Source: Pseudarthrobacter cellobiosi
GTDB taxonomy: Bacteria > Actinomycetota > Actinomycetes > Actinomycetales > Micrococcaceae
Direction: 5' to 3'
Assembly: GCF_023913755.1 (NCBI RefSeq)
Contig: NZ_JAMXBJ010000043.1
Location: 115,727 to 179,726 of the forward strand
Length of the DNA: 64,000 bases
The notes below the pieces were generated by a model, which was not told where the DNA came from, ran no database searches, and saw only the letters and a program-made list of their open reading frames with translations. Position numbers and translations under genes: made by a program. This document shows, piece by piece, positions 10,797 to 18,989 of the stretch. The stretch's first letter is position 1, and every line of letters starts with the position of its first letter.

Positions 10797-11693
10797 GTGG
10801 CCCAGCCTCCGGTTATTGCCGTCGTTGGTCCCACAGGGTCCGGTAAATCCGATCTGGCCGTGAACATCGCCCTGGAACTGGACGGCGAGGTCATCAATGC
10901 CGATGCCATGCAGTTCTATCGCGGGATGGACATAGGCACTGCCAAGATCACGCCGACAGAACGCAAGGGCGTTCCCCACCACCTTCTGGACATCCTGGAT
11001 GTCACGGAGGAGGCCAGCGTTTCAGACTTCCAGCAGCAGGCCCGGAGCATCGTCAGCGATATCCACGCGCGTGGCAAGCGCGCCATTCTCGCGGGCGGTT
11101 CGGGTCTCTACGTGCGGGCTGCCCTCGACGTCCTCGAATTCCCCGGCACGGATCCCGTCCTCCGGCAACGGCTTGAGGCCGAACTTGAGGAAGCCGGCCA
11201 GGATGCCCTTCTGGCGCGGCTCCGGGAGGTGGATACGGTGTCCGCGGGCCGTGTCTCCGATTCGCGCCGGATCATCAGGGCGCTCGAAGTCCACGAGCTC
11301 ACCGGCCGGCCCTTCAGCTCCTTTATGCCCCAGCGCGAGTATTTCCAGCCTGCCGTCCAGATCGGCCTGGCCGTGGACCGCGACATCCTCCGTGAACGGC
11401 TGGCACTGCGCGTCCACAACATGGTGGACCAGGGACTGTTGGCGGAAGTGCGCCGGCTGGACGCGCTGGGTCTCCGCGCCGGCAAAACTGCGCCGCGGGC
11501 CCTGGGCTATGCCCAGTTCCTGAAAATGCTCGACGGCGGCTCAACAGTTGCCGAGGCGGCCGAGGACACCATTGTGGCCACCCGGCAGTTTGCCAGGCGC
11601 CAGCTCACGTGGTTCCGTGCCGATCCCCGCATCACCTGGCTGGACTGGCAAGCGCCGGACCTTGCGGCCCAGGCCGTGGCTCTCAGCCGGTAA
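10797..11693 (+). CDS. miaA: tRNA dimethylallyltransferase MiaA
   Basis: Transfers dimethylallyl from DMAPP to A37 of tRNA, the substrate step for MiaB. It is 298 aa. P-loop GPTGSGKS is at residues 11-18. The conserved stretches [16 protein letters not shown] and GGSGLYVRA (tRNA and DMAPP sites) are intact, and RALGYAQ is near the C-terminus. GTG is the start codon, three bases after miaB. dapF follows after 9 bases, suggesting one transcript miaB-miaA-dapF. Confidence 0.96.
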   Translation: MAQPPVIAVVGPTGSGKSDLAVNIALELDGEVINADAMQFYRGMDIGTAKITPTERKGVPHHLLDILDVTEEASVSDFQQQARSIVSDIHARGKRAILAGGSGLYVRAALDVLEFPGTDPVLRQRLEAELEEAGQDALLARLREVDTVSAGRVSDSRRIIRALEVHELTGRPFSSFMPQREYFQPAVQIGLAVDRDILRERLALRVHNMVDQGLLAEVRRLDALGLRAGKTAPRALGYAQFLKMLDGGSTVAEAAEDTIVATRQFARRQLTWFRADPRITWLDWQAPDLAAQAVALSR

Positions 11694-11702
11694 TCTAGGA
11701 CC

Positions 11703-12647
11703 ATGGACGCAACTCCCGCAGAGATCACAGAGCCCGCCTTCCGCACTTTGGGCGGTCTCCGCTTCTCCAAGGGCCATGGCACAGGTAACGACTTTGTGCT
11801 GATCGCTGATCCCGACGGCGTCTACACCATCGACGCCGGCCAGGTAGCCGCCCTGTGCGACCGTCACCGCGGGATCGGCGGCGATGGCCTGATCCGGGCC
11901 GTCCCCTCCCGGTACCTCTCCGAAGGCCGCGAGCTGCTGCTGAGCAGCCCGGAAGCGGAGTGGTTCATGGACTACCGCAACGGCGACGGGTCACTCTCGG
12001 AAATGTGCGGCAACGGGGTACGCGTTTTTGTGCACTTCCTGCGTGCCGAAGGCCTGGTTGACCTGCCCGACGGCGGCGCGCTCACCATCGGGACGCGCGG
12101 CGGCGTCAAGACCGTGGTCCGGACAGGGGACAGCTACGCGGTGGACATGGGGCGGTGGGAGTTCATTTTCCCCGGCGACGCGACCGCCAAAGGCATGGAT
12201 TCGCTGGTAACCGCGGACGGCTTGGAAGTGCCCCGCCCGGCCCTGTCAGTCAGCATGGGCAACCCTCACACCGTGGTGGCACTGGCGGAACTGTCCGAAT
12301 TGGAAGCCACCAGGCTCTACACGGCTCCGCAGGTCGATCCGGTTCCCGCCAATGGAACCAACGTTGAATTCGTGGTGCCTTCTGAACCGCTGGTCCACAA
12401 CGGGATCGGCACCGTCACCATGCGCGTCCATGAGCGGGGCGTGGGCGAAACCCAGTCCTGCGGAACAGGCGCGTGCGCGGCCGCAGTGGCCATCAGGCAC
12501 TGGGCAGGGGCGGAAGCGCCGGACTCCTGGCTGGTCAACGTGCCGGGCGGCGTCGTCGGCGTTAAGTTCTTCGCCGGAGCGGGCGGGCACGAGCACGTCG
12601 AGCTCAGCGGGCCCGCCGAGATTGTGGCTACTGGGACGCTTTCCTGA
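11703..12647 (+). CDS. dapF: Diaminopimelate epimerase
   Basis: PLP-independent epimerase converting LL- to meso-diaminopimelate for lysine and peptidoglycan. It is 314 aa. The two catalytic cysteines are visible: C102 in EMCGNGVRVF and C253 in QSCGTGACAA. The opening FSKGHGTGNDFV is characteristic. Its 3' end overlaps the convergent methyltransferase gene by 20 bases, so the two transcripts are antisense at their ends. The miaA-dapF-hflX neighbourhood is conserved in Actinobacteria. Confidence 0.96.
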   Translation: MDATPAEITEPAFRTLGGLRFSKGHGTGNDFVLIADPDGVYTIDAGQVAALCDRHRGIGGDGLIRAVPSRYLSEGRELLLSSPEAEWFMDYRNGDGSLSEMCGNGVRVFVHFLRAEGLVDLPDGGALTIGTRGGVKTVVRTGDSYAVDMGRWEFIFPGDATAKGMDSLVTADGLEVPRPALSVSMGNPHTVVALAELSELEATRLYTAPQVDPVPANGTNVEFVVPSEPLVHNGIGTVTMRVHERGVGETQSCGTGACAAAVAIRHWAGAEAPDSWLVNVPGGVVGVKFFAGAGGHEHVELSGPAEIVATGTLS

Positions 12648-13242
12648 CCCGAAGGATCCGGAAGGACTTGGACGTGGACTCCCGGCTTACGGCGAACGAT
12701 GCGTCCAGCTCCGTCGACAGCCAGCGCTGAAGCGAATCCGAGCCCAGGTTCTTTTGGACCACCAGCCACGCGGAGCCGCCCGGCGCCAGCCGGGGCAGCC
12801 ACATCTTCAGGAGGCTGTGGAGTTCATCCTTGCCGATCCGGATGGGCGGGTTGGACCAGATCGTGTCAAAGCGCAGCTCAGGGTCCACCGCGTCAGGCGC
12901 GCTGGCCAACACGTTGCCCAGGCCCAGCAGGGCCGCATTCTCATTGGTGAGCGTGATGCAGCGTTCATTGACATCCACGGCGTACACCTTGGCATGCGGC
13001 GCCCGCAATGCGAGGGTCAGGGCAATAGGCCCCCAGCCGCAGCCGATGTCAAGGAGGTTGCCTGTGGGGTCCGGGGCCGGGACCTCAGCCAGGAGCACAG
13101 CTGTCCCCTTGTCGATGCCGTCGGGGCTGAAGATGCCGCCGGACGTCTGCAGCGTGCGCGTCTCGCCGGCCAGTTCCACTGTGAGCGGTTTACGGGTGAA
13201 CGGCCCGGCGGGCGATGCGCTGAAATAGTGTGCGGACTCCAT
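12628..13242 (-). CDS. Class I SAM-dependent methyltransferase, RsmC-like
   Basis: 204 aa. The SAM-binding motif I LLDIGCGWGPIALTLA and the catalytic NPP motif (TIWSNPPIRIGK) mark the methyltransferase-small-domain family. That family includes 16S rRNA G1207 methyltransferase RsmC and related N-methyltransferases. Only the catalytic domain is present; the N-terminal domain of E. coli RsmC is missing, as is normal in Actinobacteria. An rRNA target is likely but not proven. The start ATG has no strong SD. It is divergent from hflX. Confidence 0.85.
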   Translation of the reverse strand: MESAHYFSASPAGPFTRKPLTVELAGETRTLQTSGGIFSPDGIDKGTAVLLAEVPAPDPTGNLLDIGCGWGPIALTLALRAPHAKVYAVDVNERCITLTNENAALLGLGNVLASAPDAVDPELRFDTIWSNPPIRIGKDELHSLLKMWLPRLAPGGSAWLVVQKNLGSDSLQRWLSTELDASFAVSRESTSKSFRILRVRKASQ

Positions 13243-13594
13243 AACTGGCCAGATTAGTTGGCCGGGGTGGTCAATGCGAAACCGCGGCCACCGCTTCTGC
13301 TAATCTTGAACCCATGTTCTTGATCTTCGAGTAGCCGGCACGGCCGGCGTCCCTCCCGGACGCCGCCTGTCCCGAAGCCGTGCCCCGCAGCGATGCAGGT
13401 ATTAACCTTCCGCAAGTGCGCCACATAACAGGTCTTTCGTACCCGTTATGCCGCCGGGCAATACTCGAGCGATCTGCCGCTGCCGGTCCCTTGCTGTTTT
13501 GCCCGCGCTTTCCACCACTCCACGCATCTCCCGGATGCGGAGACTCCCTGCGCCACGGTGCTGACCGGTGCACGCAGCAGACCAGGAGGCCCGG
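13243..13594 (+). promoter_or_regulatory. hflX promoter and long structured leader
   Basis: A 352-base gap. An extended -10 (TGC-TAATCT, 13298-13306) lies 7 bases before a six-codon ORF, so the mRNA probably begins at or near that ATG. Downstream are nested stems: outer arms 13337-13344 and 13377-13384 enclose inner arms 13346-13352 and 13358-13364. A second hairpin spans 13425-13449 with one mismatch, longer-range arms CGGGCAA/TTGCCCG sit at 13455-13461 and 13499-13505, and a small hairpin spans 13524-13538. A second short ORF (MQVLTFRKCAT, 13393-13428) ends in the left arm of the second hairpin. This suggests translation-dependent attenuation. Confidence 0.6.
13314..13334 (+). CDS. Putative leaderless leader peptide MFLIFE before hflX
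   Basis: ATG-TTC-TTG-ATC-TTC-GAG-stop. The ATG sits 7 bases after a good extended -10, the geometry expected of leaderless translation, which is common in Actinobacteria. The stop codon is 2 bases before the left arm of a stable stem. The hydrophobic peptide recalls Ile-Phe-rich erm leaders that stall with macrolides. Coding is unproven. Confidence 0.4.
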   Translation: MFLIFE

Positions 13595-15250
13595 ATGACT
13601 GCAAGCCGTCAGCCCAGCGCGAATACTTCACCATTGACCAACGATCGGCACTATTCTGAAAATGCCGAAACTTCAAAGGAGACCATGACCAGCCAGCCCA
13701 ACACCGGTTCCGATCCAGCAGCCCAGGACATGAGTCCCGAGGAGATCCAAGCTGTCATCGACCGGATTCTCGCCAAGGACGTACCGGCCAGGAACGTCAC
13801 CGCCGCAGACGGTGACAAGGCCGTGTTCGGCAGGGCTCAGGCGATCTCCCGCCTGGACGACGAACACACCAGCTACGACGGCGACCAGCAGGACCGGGAG
13901 GAACGCCGGGCACTGCGGCGCGTGGCTGGCCTGTCCACCGAACTCGAAGACGTCACTGAAGTCGAATACCGGCAACTGCGGCTCGAACGTGTGGTGCTGG
14001 CCGGGCTATGGTCCGAAGGCACCTTGGCGGACGCGGAGAATTCACTGCGTGAGCTCGCCGCCCTCGCCGAAACAGCAGGCTCCGAAGTCTTGGACGGGAT
14101 GGTGCAGCGCCGTGCCAAACCGGACCCGGGCACGTTCCTGGGTTCCGGAAAGGCCCTTGAGCTCAAGGAAATCGTGATGTCCACGGGGGCTGACACCGTT
14201 GTGGTGGATGCCGAGCTGGCACCGTCCCAGCGCCGTAGTCTCGAGGACATCGTCAAGGTCAAAGTCATTGACCGCACGGCCCTGATCCTGGACATCTTTG
14301 CCCAGCACGCCAAGAGCCGTGAAGGCAAGGCCCAAGTGGAGCTGGCGCAGCTCGAATACCTCCTGCCACGACTGCGTGGCTGGGGTGAATCGATGTCCCG
14401 CCAGGCCGGTGGCCAGGTGGGCGGCGCGGGCGCCGGCATGGGTTCGCGCGGACCGGGTGAAACGAAAATCGAGCTGGACCGCCGCCGGATCCGGACCCGC
14501 ATGGCCAAGCTGCGGCGCGAGATCGCTGCGATGAAGCCGGCACGGGAAACCAAGCGGGCCAACCGCCGTCGTAATTCAGTGCCTTCGGTTGCGATTGCCG
14601 GGTACACCAACGCCGGGAAGTCATCGCTGCTGAACAGGCTGACCGACGCCGGCGTGCTGGTGGAGAACGCACTCTTCGCCACCCTGGATCCCACCGTGCG
14701 AAAGGCAGAGACCTCCGATGGCCTCGGCTACACCCTGGCGGACACCGTGGGTTTTGTCCGTTCACTGCCCACCCAGCTGGTGGAGGCCTTCCGCTCCACG
14801 TTGGAGGAAGTGGCTGACGCGGATCTGATCCTGCACGTGGTGGACGTGTCCCACCCGGACCCCGAGGGCCAGATTGCCGCTGTCCGCAAGGTCTTCAGCG
14901 AAGTGGATGCCCGCAAGGTGCCCGAAATCATTGTCCTGAACAAGGCCGATGCCGCGGATCCTTTTGTGGTGGAGCGCCTCAAGCAGCGCGAGCCGCGCCA
15001 CGTAGTGGTCTCGGCACGCACAGGCCAGGGGATCCCCGAACTGCTGCATGCCATCAGTGAGGGGATTCCGCGGCCCGGCGTGAAGCTGGAGCTCCTTATT
15101 CCCTACGACCGCGGTGACCTGATCAGCAAACTGCACGAGACCGATGCCGAGATCCTGAGCCTGGATCACGGCGAGCACGGTACCCGTGTTTTGGTGATGG
15201 TGCGTGAGGGCCTTGCGGCTGAACTGGAACCCTTCATCAACCATGACTGA
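13595..15250 (+). CDS. hflX: GTPase HflX
   Basis: Ribosome-splitting GTPase that rescues stalled or antibiotic-bound ribosomes; mycobacterial and Listeria homologues contribute to macrolide-lincosamide tolerance. It is 551 aa from ATG 13595 (AGGAGG five bases ahead). A second in-frame ATG at 13685 with AAGGAG only three bases ahead gives the shorter MTSQPNTGSD start and is a real alternative. The N-terminal HflX domain has the Gly-rich loop GQVGGAGAGMGSRGPGE and helical linker. The G domain has P-loop AGYTNAGKSSLLNRL, DTVGF and NKAD. The long leader suggests regulation after initiation. Confidence 0.95.
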   Translation: MTASRQPSANTSPLTNDRHYSENAETSKETMTSQPNTGSDPAAQDMSPEEIQAVIDRILAKDVPARNVTAADGDKAVFGRAQAISRLDDEHTSYDGDQQDREERRALRRVAGLSTELEDVTEVEYRQLRLERVVLAGLWSEGTLADAENSLRELAALAETAGSEVLDGMVQRRAKPDPGTFLGSGKALELKEIVMSTGADTVVVDAELAPSQRRSLEDIVKVKVIDRTALILDIFAQHAKSREGKAQVELAQLEYLLPRLRGWGESMSRQAGGQVGGAGAGMGSRGPGETKIELDRRRIRTRMAKLRREIAAMKPARETKRANRRRNSVPSVAIAGYTNAGKSSLLNRLTDAGVLVENALFATLDPTVRKAETSDGLGYTLADTVGFVRSLPTQLVEAFRSTLEEVADADLILHVVDVSHPDPEGQIAAVRKVFSEVDARKVPEIIVLNKADAADPFVVERLKQREPRHVVVSARTGQGIPELLHAISEGIPRPGVKLELLIPYDRGDLISKLHETDAEILSLDHGEHGTRVLVMVREGLAAELEPFINHD

Positions 15251-17300
15251 GGTTGCGGCAGGGGAAGTCAAAGGTACGGCCGGCGAGCAGTTCGTGATCG
15301 AATTGCTCGACCGCGCCGTGGCCGGCATGGGCGGTCAAAGCCGCAGTGGGCAGCACGAGATGGCCAGGCAGGTGGCCAAGGCCATCGAAACCGGCGACCA
15401 CCTCCTGGTTCAGGCCGGAACGGGGACCGGAAAGTCGCTGGCCTACCTGATTCCGCTCATTGCGCACTCGCTCGTGAGCAACAAACCCACCTTGGTGTCC
15501 ACGGCCACGCTTGCGTTGCAGACCCAGATTGTGGGGCGCGACCTTCCCCGGCTGCTGAAGACCATCACCCCTGCCCTGGACCGACCGGTCAAGGTGGCCC
15601 TGGTCAAGGGCCGCTCCAACTATGTCTGCCAGCACAAGCTCGTTGGCGGGTTCCCTTCCGAGGAACCCGCCGAGGGCCAGCTGTTCTCCCTTGGCGAAGA
15701 CACCAGCGTCCCGCATTTCGCCGCCGTATTGGGCGGGCCGTCGTCCCAGCTCGGCAAGGAAGTGGTGCGCCTGCGCGAGTGGGCGGAGAAGACCACCACG
15801 GGCGACCGTGACGAACTTCTGCCCGGCGTTACTGACCGGGCCTGGCGGCAGGTTTCGGTGACGTCCATGGAATGCCTGGGGGCCCAAAAATGCCCAGTGG
15901 CAGCCGAATGCTTCAGCGAACTGGCGCGCCACGACGCCGCCGAGGCCGACGTCGTGGTCACCAACCATGCCATGCTCGCCGTCAGCGCCTTTGAAGGCTT
16001 GGCAGTGCTTCCCGAATACGACGTTGTGGTGGTGGACGAGGCGCACGAACTGCAGGACCGCGTCACCGGTGCGGTGTCGGGGCAACTTTCCGTGGCAATG
16101 GTCCATGCTGCCGCGTCGGGCGCACGGAAACACACGGCCATCACCGTGGATGCCCTCAACGCAGCCGCCGCCAACCTGGAACTCGCCCTGGCGGGGGTGC
16201 CTAACGGGCTGCTCCCAAACGGCCTCAACGACGAACAGCTGGATTGTGTGGACCAGCTGCGTGAGGCCTGCCGCGCTGCCCTGTCCGACTCCAAGGGTGA
16301 CGGCAGCCAAACGGCCGACGGCGGGCGGCAGCTAGCGCGCTCACGCCTGATGCTGATCCTCGAACTGTGCGAGCGGTTGATCGTGGCCCGTGAGAACCGC
16401 GAAGTGGTGTGGTTTTCCCGGGCAAGTTCCTTCGATCCGCAACAGGGCTATGCGCAGCCCGACGACTCTGCGCCGGTCCTGGTCAACATCGCGCCGCTCA
16501 GCGTTGCCGGCAAGCTCCGCGAAGGGCTGTTTGCCGGCCACACCGTGGTGCTGACCTCAGCGACGCTTGCCATCGGCTCAGCCTTTGAACCGGCCGCCGG
16601 GGGCTTGGGGCTGGTGGGGGAGGGCGCACCGAGCTGGACCGGGATCGATGTCGGATCGCCCTTTGACTATCCCAAACAGGGGATCCTCTACGTCGCGGGG
16701 CACCTCCCCAAGCCAGGCCGCGGGGCGTCGCCGGAGGCCCTCGATGAACTTGAGGCGCTGATCCGGGCGTCCGGCGGCGGCGCCCTGTGTCTGTTTTCGT
16801 CGCGGCGTGCCGCTGAGGAAGCCGCGGAGGCGATGCGTCCCCGGCTTGGCCTCAGCATTCTCTGCCAGGGCGACTCCACCATGACGGCACTGGTGAAGCA
16901 GTTCGCGGACGAGCCAGATACCTGCCTGTTCGGCACCATGTCCCTGTGGCAGGGTGTTGATGTTCCGGGCGGATCATGCCGGCTTGTGGTGATTGACCGC
17001 ATTCCGTTCCCGCGGCCGGATGATCCGTTGATGACCGCACGGTCCCGCGCCGTTGCGCAGGCCGGCGGAAACGGCTTTATGGCGGTATCGGCGACCCACG
17101 CGGCCATCCGCCTGGCCCAGGGCGCGGGTAGGCTGATCCGTTCCACCGGAGACAAAGGCGTGGTGGCCGTGCTTGATTCCCGGCTTGCCACCGAGCGTTA
17201 CGCCGGATTCCTCCGCGCCGCGCTGCCGCCGTTCTGGCCCACCACGGACCGGAAGACAGCGTTCGCAGCGCTGGAAAGGCTGGCCGGGAAAGGCGCCTGA
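15243..17300 (+). CDS. dinG: DinG/XPD-family ATP-dependent DNA helicase
   Basis: Superfamily 2 iron-sulphur helicase of 685 aa. Walker A is AGTGTGKS, the DEAH box is VVVVDEAHEL and motif VI is QGAGRLIRS. Between motifs I and II the cysteines in SNYVCQHKL, SMECLGAQKC and PVAAEC fit the four-Cys cluster of XPD/DinG. ATG 15243 overlaps the hflX stop by 8 bases, so translation is probably coupled. A longer frame reaching back to 15204 lies inside hflX and is not used. The role would be unwinding 5'-tailed or branched DNA. No SOS box precedes it here, unlike E. coli dinG. Confidence 0.9.
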   Translation: MTEVAAGEVKGTAGEQFVIELLDRAVAGMGGQSRSGQHEMARQVAKAIETGDHLLVQAGTGTGKSLAYLIPLIAHSLVSNKPTLVSTATLALQTQIVGRDLPRLLKTITPALDRPVKVALVKGRSNYVCQHKLVGGFPSEEPAEGQLFSLGEDTSVPHFAAVLGGPSSQLGKEVVRLREWAEKTTTGDRDELLPGVTDRAWRQVSVTSMECLGAQKCPVAAECFSELARHDAAEADVVVTNHAMLAVSAFEGLAVLPEYDVVVVDEAHELQDRVTGAVSGQLSVAMVHAAASGARKHTAITVDALNAAAANLELALAGVPNGLLPNGLNDEQLDCVDQLREACRAALSDSKGDGSQTADGGRQLARSRLMLILELCERLIVARENREVVWFSRASSFDPQQGYAQPDDSAPVLVNIAPLSVAGKLREGLFAGHTVVLTSATLAIGSAFEPAAGGLGLVGEGAPSWTGIDVGSPFDYPKQGILYVAGHLPKPGRGASPEALDELEALIRASGGGALCLFSSRRAAEEAAEAMRPRLGLSILCQGDSTMTALVKQFADEPDTCLFGTMSLWQGVDVPGGSCRLVVIDRIPFPRPDDPLMTARSRAVAQAGGNGFMAVSATHAAIRLAQGAGRLIRSTGDKGVVAVLDSRLATERYAGFLRAALPPFWPTTDRKTAFAALERLAGKGA

Positions 17301-17308
17301 CTGAGCGC

Positions 17309-17325
17309 GGACCCTGCGCGGGTCC
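17309..17325. terminator. Hairpin between dinG-like gene and lexA
   Basis: GGACCC and GGGTCC arms with a 5-nt loop, between two convergent genes. It lacks a T-tract, so terminator function is uncertain. Confidence 0.35.
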
Positions 17326-17374
17326 TACAAGCCAGAGCCCGTCCTAGCCAGCGCGTGAAGCGCCAGCTGGCATC

Positions 17375-18121
17375 CTATAGCGACCGCAGTACCGAGACGA
17401 CCTTGCCCATGATCGTGGCGTGATCGCCCAGGATGGGCTCGTACTGGGTGTTCTGCGGCAACAGCCACGTGTGGCCATCGCGCTGGCGGAAGGTCTTGAC
17501 GGTGGCTTCGTCGTCCAGCAGTGCCGCGACAATATCGCCGTTGGAGGCGTCTGCCTGCCGTCGGACCACTACCCAGTCGCCGTCGCAGATGGCAGCGTCC
17601 ACCATGGAGTCGCCAGCCACGCGCAGCATAAAGAGCTCACCTTGGCCCACGAGCTGCCGGGGCAGCGGCATCACGTCTTCCACAACCTGATCAGCAAGGA
17701 TGGGCCCGCCGGCCGCGATCCGGCCCACCAACGGCACCATGGCGGTGTCCATGGCAGAGGGCAGTTCGGTGACCGTTCCGCCGATGCCGTGCAGGACTGA
17801 GGGCTTGGTTGTCCCGTTGGACTTAGTGGACCCCCCGTCCAGCGTCAACGGCATTAGGACTTCCATGGCGCGCGGACGCTTGGGGTCCCGGCGCAGGTAT
17901 CCCAGCTTCTCCAGCTGCGACAGCTGGTGGGTCACGCTGGACAAACTCGCCAGGCCCACGGTGTCACCGATTTCACGCATCGACGGCGGATAGCCGTTGT
18001 CATTCACCGAGCGCTGGATGGTTTCAAGGATCTTCTTTTGGCGGGCGGTGAGCCCCTTGGGGGTCCGTGGGGGCTGGCGGCGCTGCGGTGTCGCCTTGCC
18101 CTCGGCGGCTGGTGCTGCCAT
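17375..18121 (-). CDS. lexA: SOS repressor LexA
   Basis: Self-cleaving repressor of the SOS regulon, 248 aa from ATG. The N-terminal winged helix is visible as [13 protein letters not shown], then [25 protein letters not shown]. The C-terminal S24 peptidase has the cleavage bond A137-G138 (GRIAAGGP), nucleophile S172 in GDSMVDAAI and general base K209. A GTG at 18265, just downstream of an SOS box, would add 48 residues with no family resemblance and is less likely. Two SOS boxes lie between it and the divergent LysM gene. Confidence 0.95.
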   Translation of the reverse strand: MAAPAAEGKATPQRRQPPRTPKGLTARQKKILETIQRSVNDNGYPPSMREIGDTVGLASLSSVTHQLSQLEKLGYLRRDPKRPRAMEVLMPLTLDGGSTKSNGTTKPSVLHGIGGTVTELPSAMDTAMVPLVGRIAAGGPILADQVVEDVMPLPRQLVGQGELFMLRVAGDSMVDAAICDGDWVVVRRQADASNGDIVAALLDDEATVKTFRQRDGHTWLLPQNTQYEPILGDHATIMGKVVSVLRSL

Positions 18122-18274
18122 GTTCGCCAATGCCTTTCGGTTGCCCGGCTCCGCTCCGGCCGCTGGTGCCTGGAACGCCCCGGGGCTGGTGTCGGAGTTG
18201 ATTGTCAGACCCTGCTGATCAACTACAGAGGTGGTTGTTCTTTGATCCAAACGTAGGCCAGCCACAGGCCTTTT

Positions 18275-18290
18275 TCAAACATTTGTTCTA
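18275..18290. promoter_or_regulatory. LexA operator proximal to lexA
   Basis: TCAAAC-ATTT-GTTCTA matches 10 of 12 defined SOS-box positions. It lies 154 bases ahead of the lexA ATG and accounts for autorepression. Confidence 0.75.
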
Positions 18291-18341
18291 GCGAGTCTCG
18301 ACAATATTCGTTGATAAGTGCTAAAAATGAAGAAGCAAAGT

Positions 18342-18357
18342 TCGAACATGTGTTCTA
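18342..18357. promoter_or_regulatory. LexA operator proximal to the LysM gene
   Basis: TCGAAC-ATGT-GTTCTA matches 11 of 12 defined SOS-box positions. It lies 114 bases ahead of the LysM gene. A separate perfect palindrome, ATTCGAATATTCGAAT (18372-18387), follows 15 bases later and may bind the same or another factor. Confidence 0.82.
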
Positions 18358-18470
18358 CTCGTTGCTTGCGGATTCGAATATTCGAATTTACGGACGGCTC
18401 AGGCCGGTACCGGCAAGTGGACGCGGAGGGCGCGCCGGGCAGCACAGTATGGTCCAGGAGGGCTCATTTC

Positions 18471-18911
18471 ATGTCAGCTATATCTGCTTCGCAGGACTCG
18501 CGTCCGCAGCTCATTTCCGTGCAGGACCTCACCTCGCGGCAGTGGTCCGCACCCGTTTCGACGACGGGTTCGGCGCCAAGGCAGCGCAGGGAATCGTTGC
18601 CGCCGCTGCGCCTGACCCGCAGGGGCCGGATTGTCCTCATCGGCATCCCGCTGGTGATCCTTGCCGCAATCCTGCTTTCCCTGGCAGGTTTCCTCAACGC
18701 CCCGGCAAAGGCGGCCGATTCTGCCGCCGACCTGTCACTAACGCCAACAGTCTCGGTCACGGTGCAGGCCGGCCAGTCACTCTGGGCCATTGCCAGTACC
18801 GTGGCGCCCGAGCGTGATCCCCGTGATGTCATCGCGGATATTGCCCAGTTGAACAACCTTTCCGCCGGGGGCGTTGTCCCCGGACAGGAGCTCTTCGTCC
18901 CCACCAAGTAA
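18471..18911 (+). CDS. LysM-domain membrane protein, SOS-associated (DivS/ChiZ-like position)
   Basis: 146 aa from ATG 18471, with AGGAGG (18456-18461) nine bases ahead. A ~45-residue cytoplasmic N-terminus leads to one membrane helix (IVLIGIPLVILAAILLSLAGF). A C-terminal LysM domain follows (VTVQAGQSLWAIAS to VVPGQELFVPTK), predicted to face peptidoglycan. The gene is divergent from lexA with an SOS box of its own. The same position holds Rv2719c (ChiZ) in M. tuberculosis and divS in Corynebacterium, both SOS-induced division inhibitors, so damage-induced division arrest is the likely role. That role is inferred from position and domain. Confidence 0.88.
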   Translation: MSAISASQDSRPQLISVQDLTSRQWSAPVSTTGSAPRQRRESLPPLRLTRRGRIVLIGIPLVILAAILLSLAGFLNAPAKAADSAADLSLTPTVSVTVQAGQSLWAIASTVAPERDPRDVIADIAQLNNLSAGGVVPGQELFVPTK

Positions 18912-18989
18912 AGAGCCTGCAGGCTCGGGCGTGTGCCGCCGCAGGCCGTCACATTTTCCGGCCGTCTGCTTCGGACCTAAACTGTTCAG

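Noticed and set aside
18372..18387. ATTCGAATATTCGAAT as a third SOS box
   Set aside because: The half-sites abut without the 4-base spacer of an actinobacterial LexA operator; kept only as an extra palindrome.
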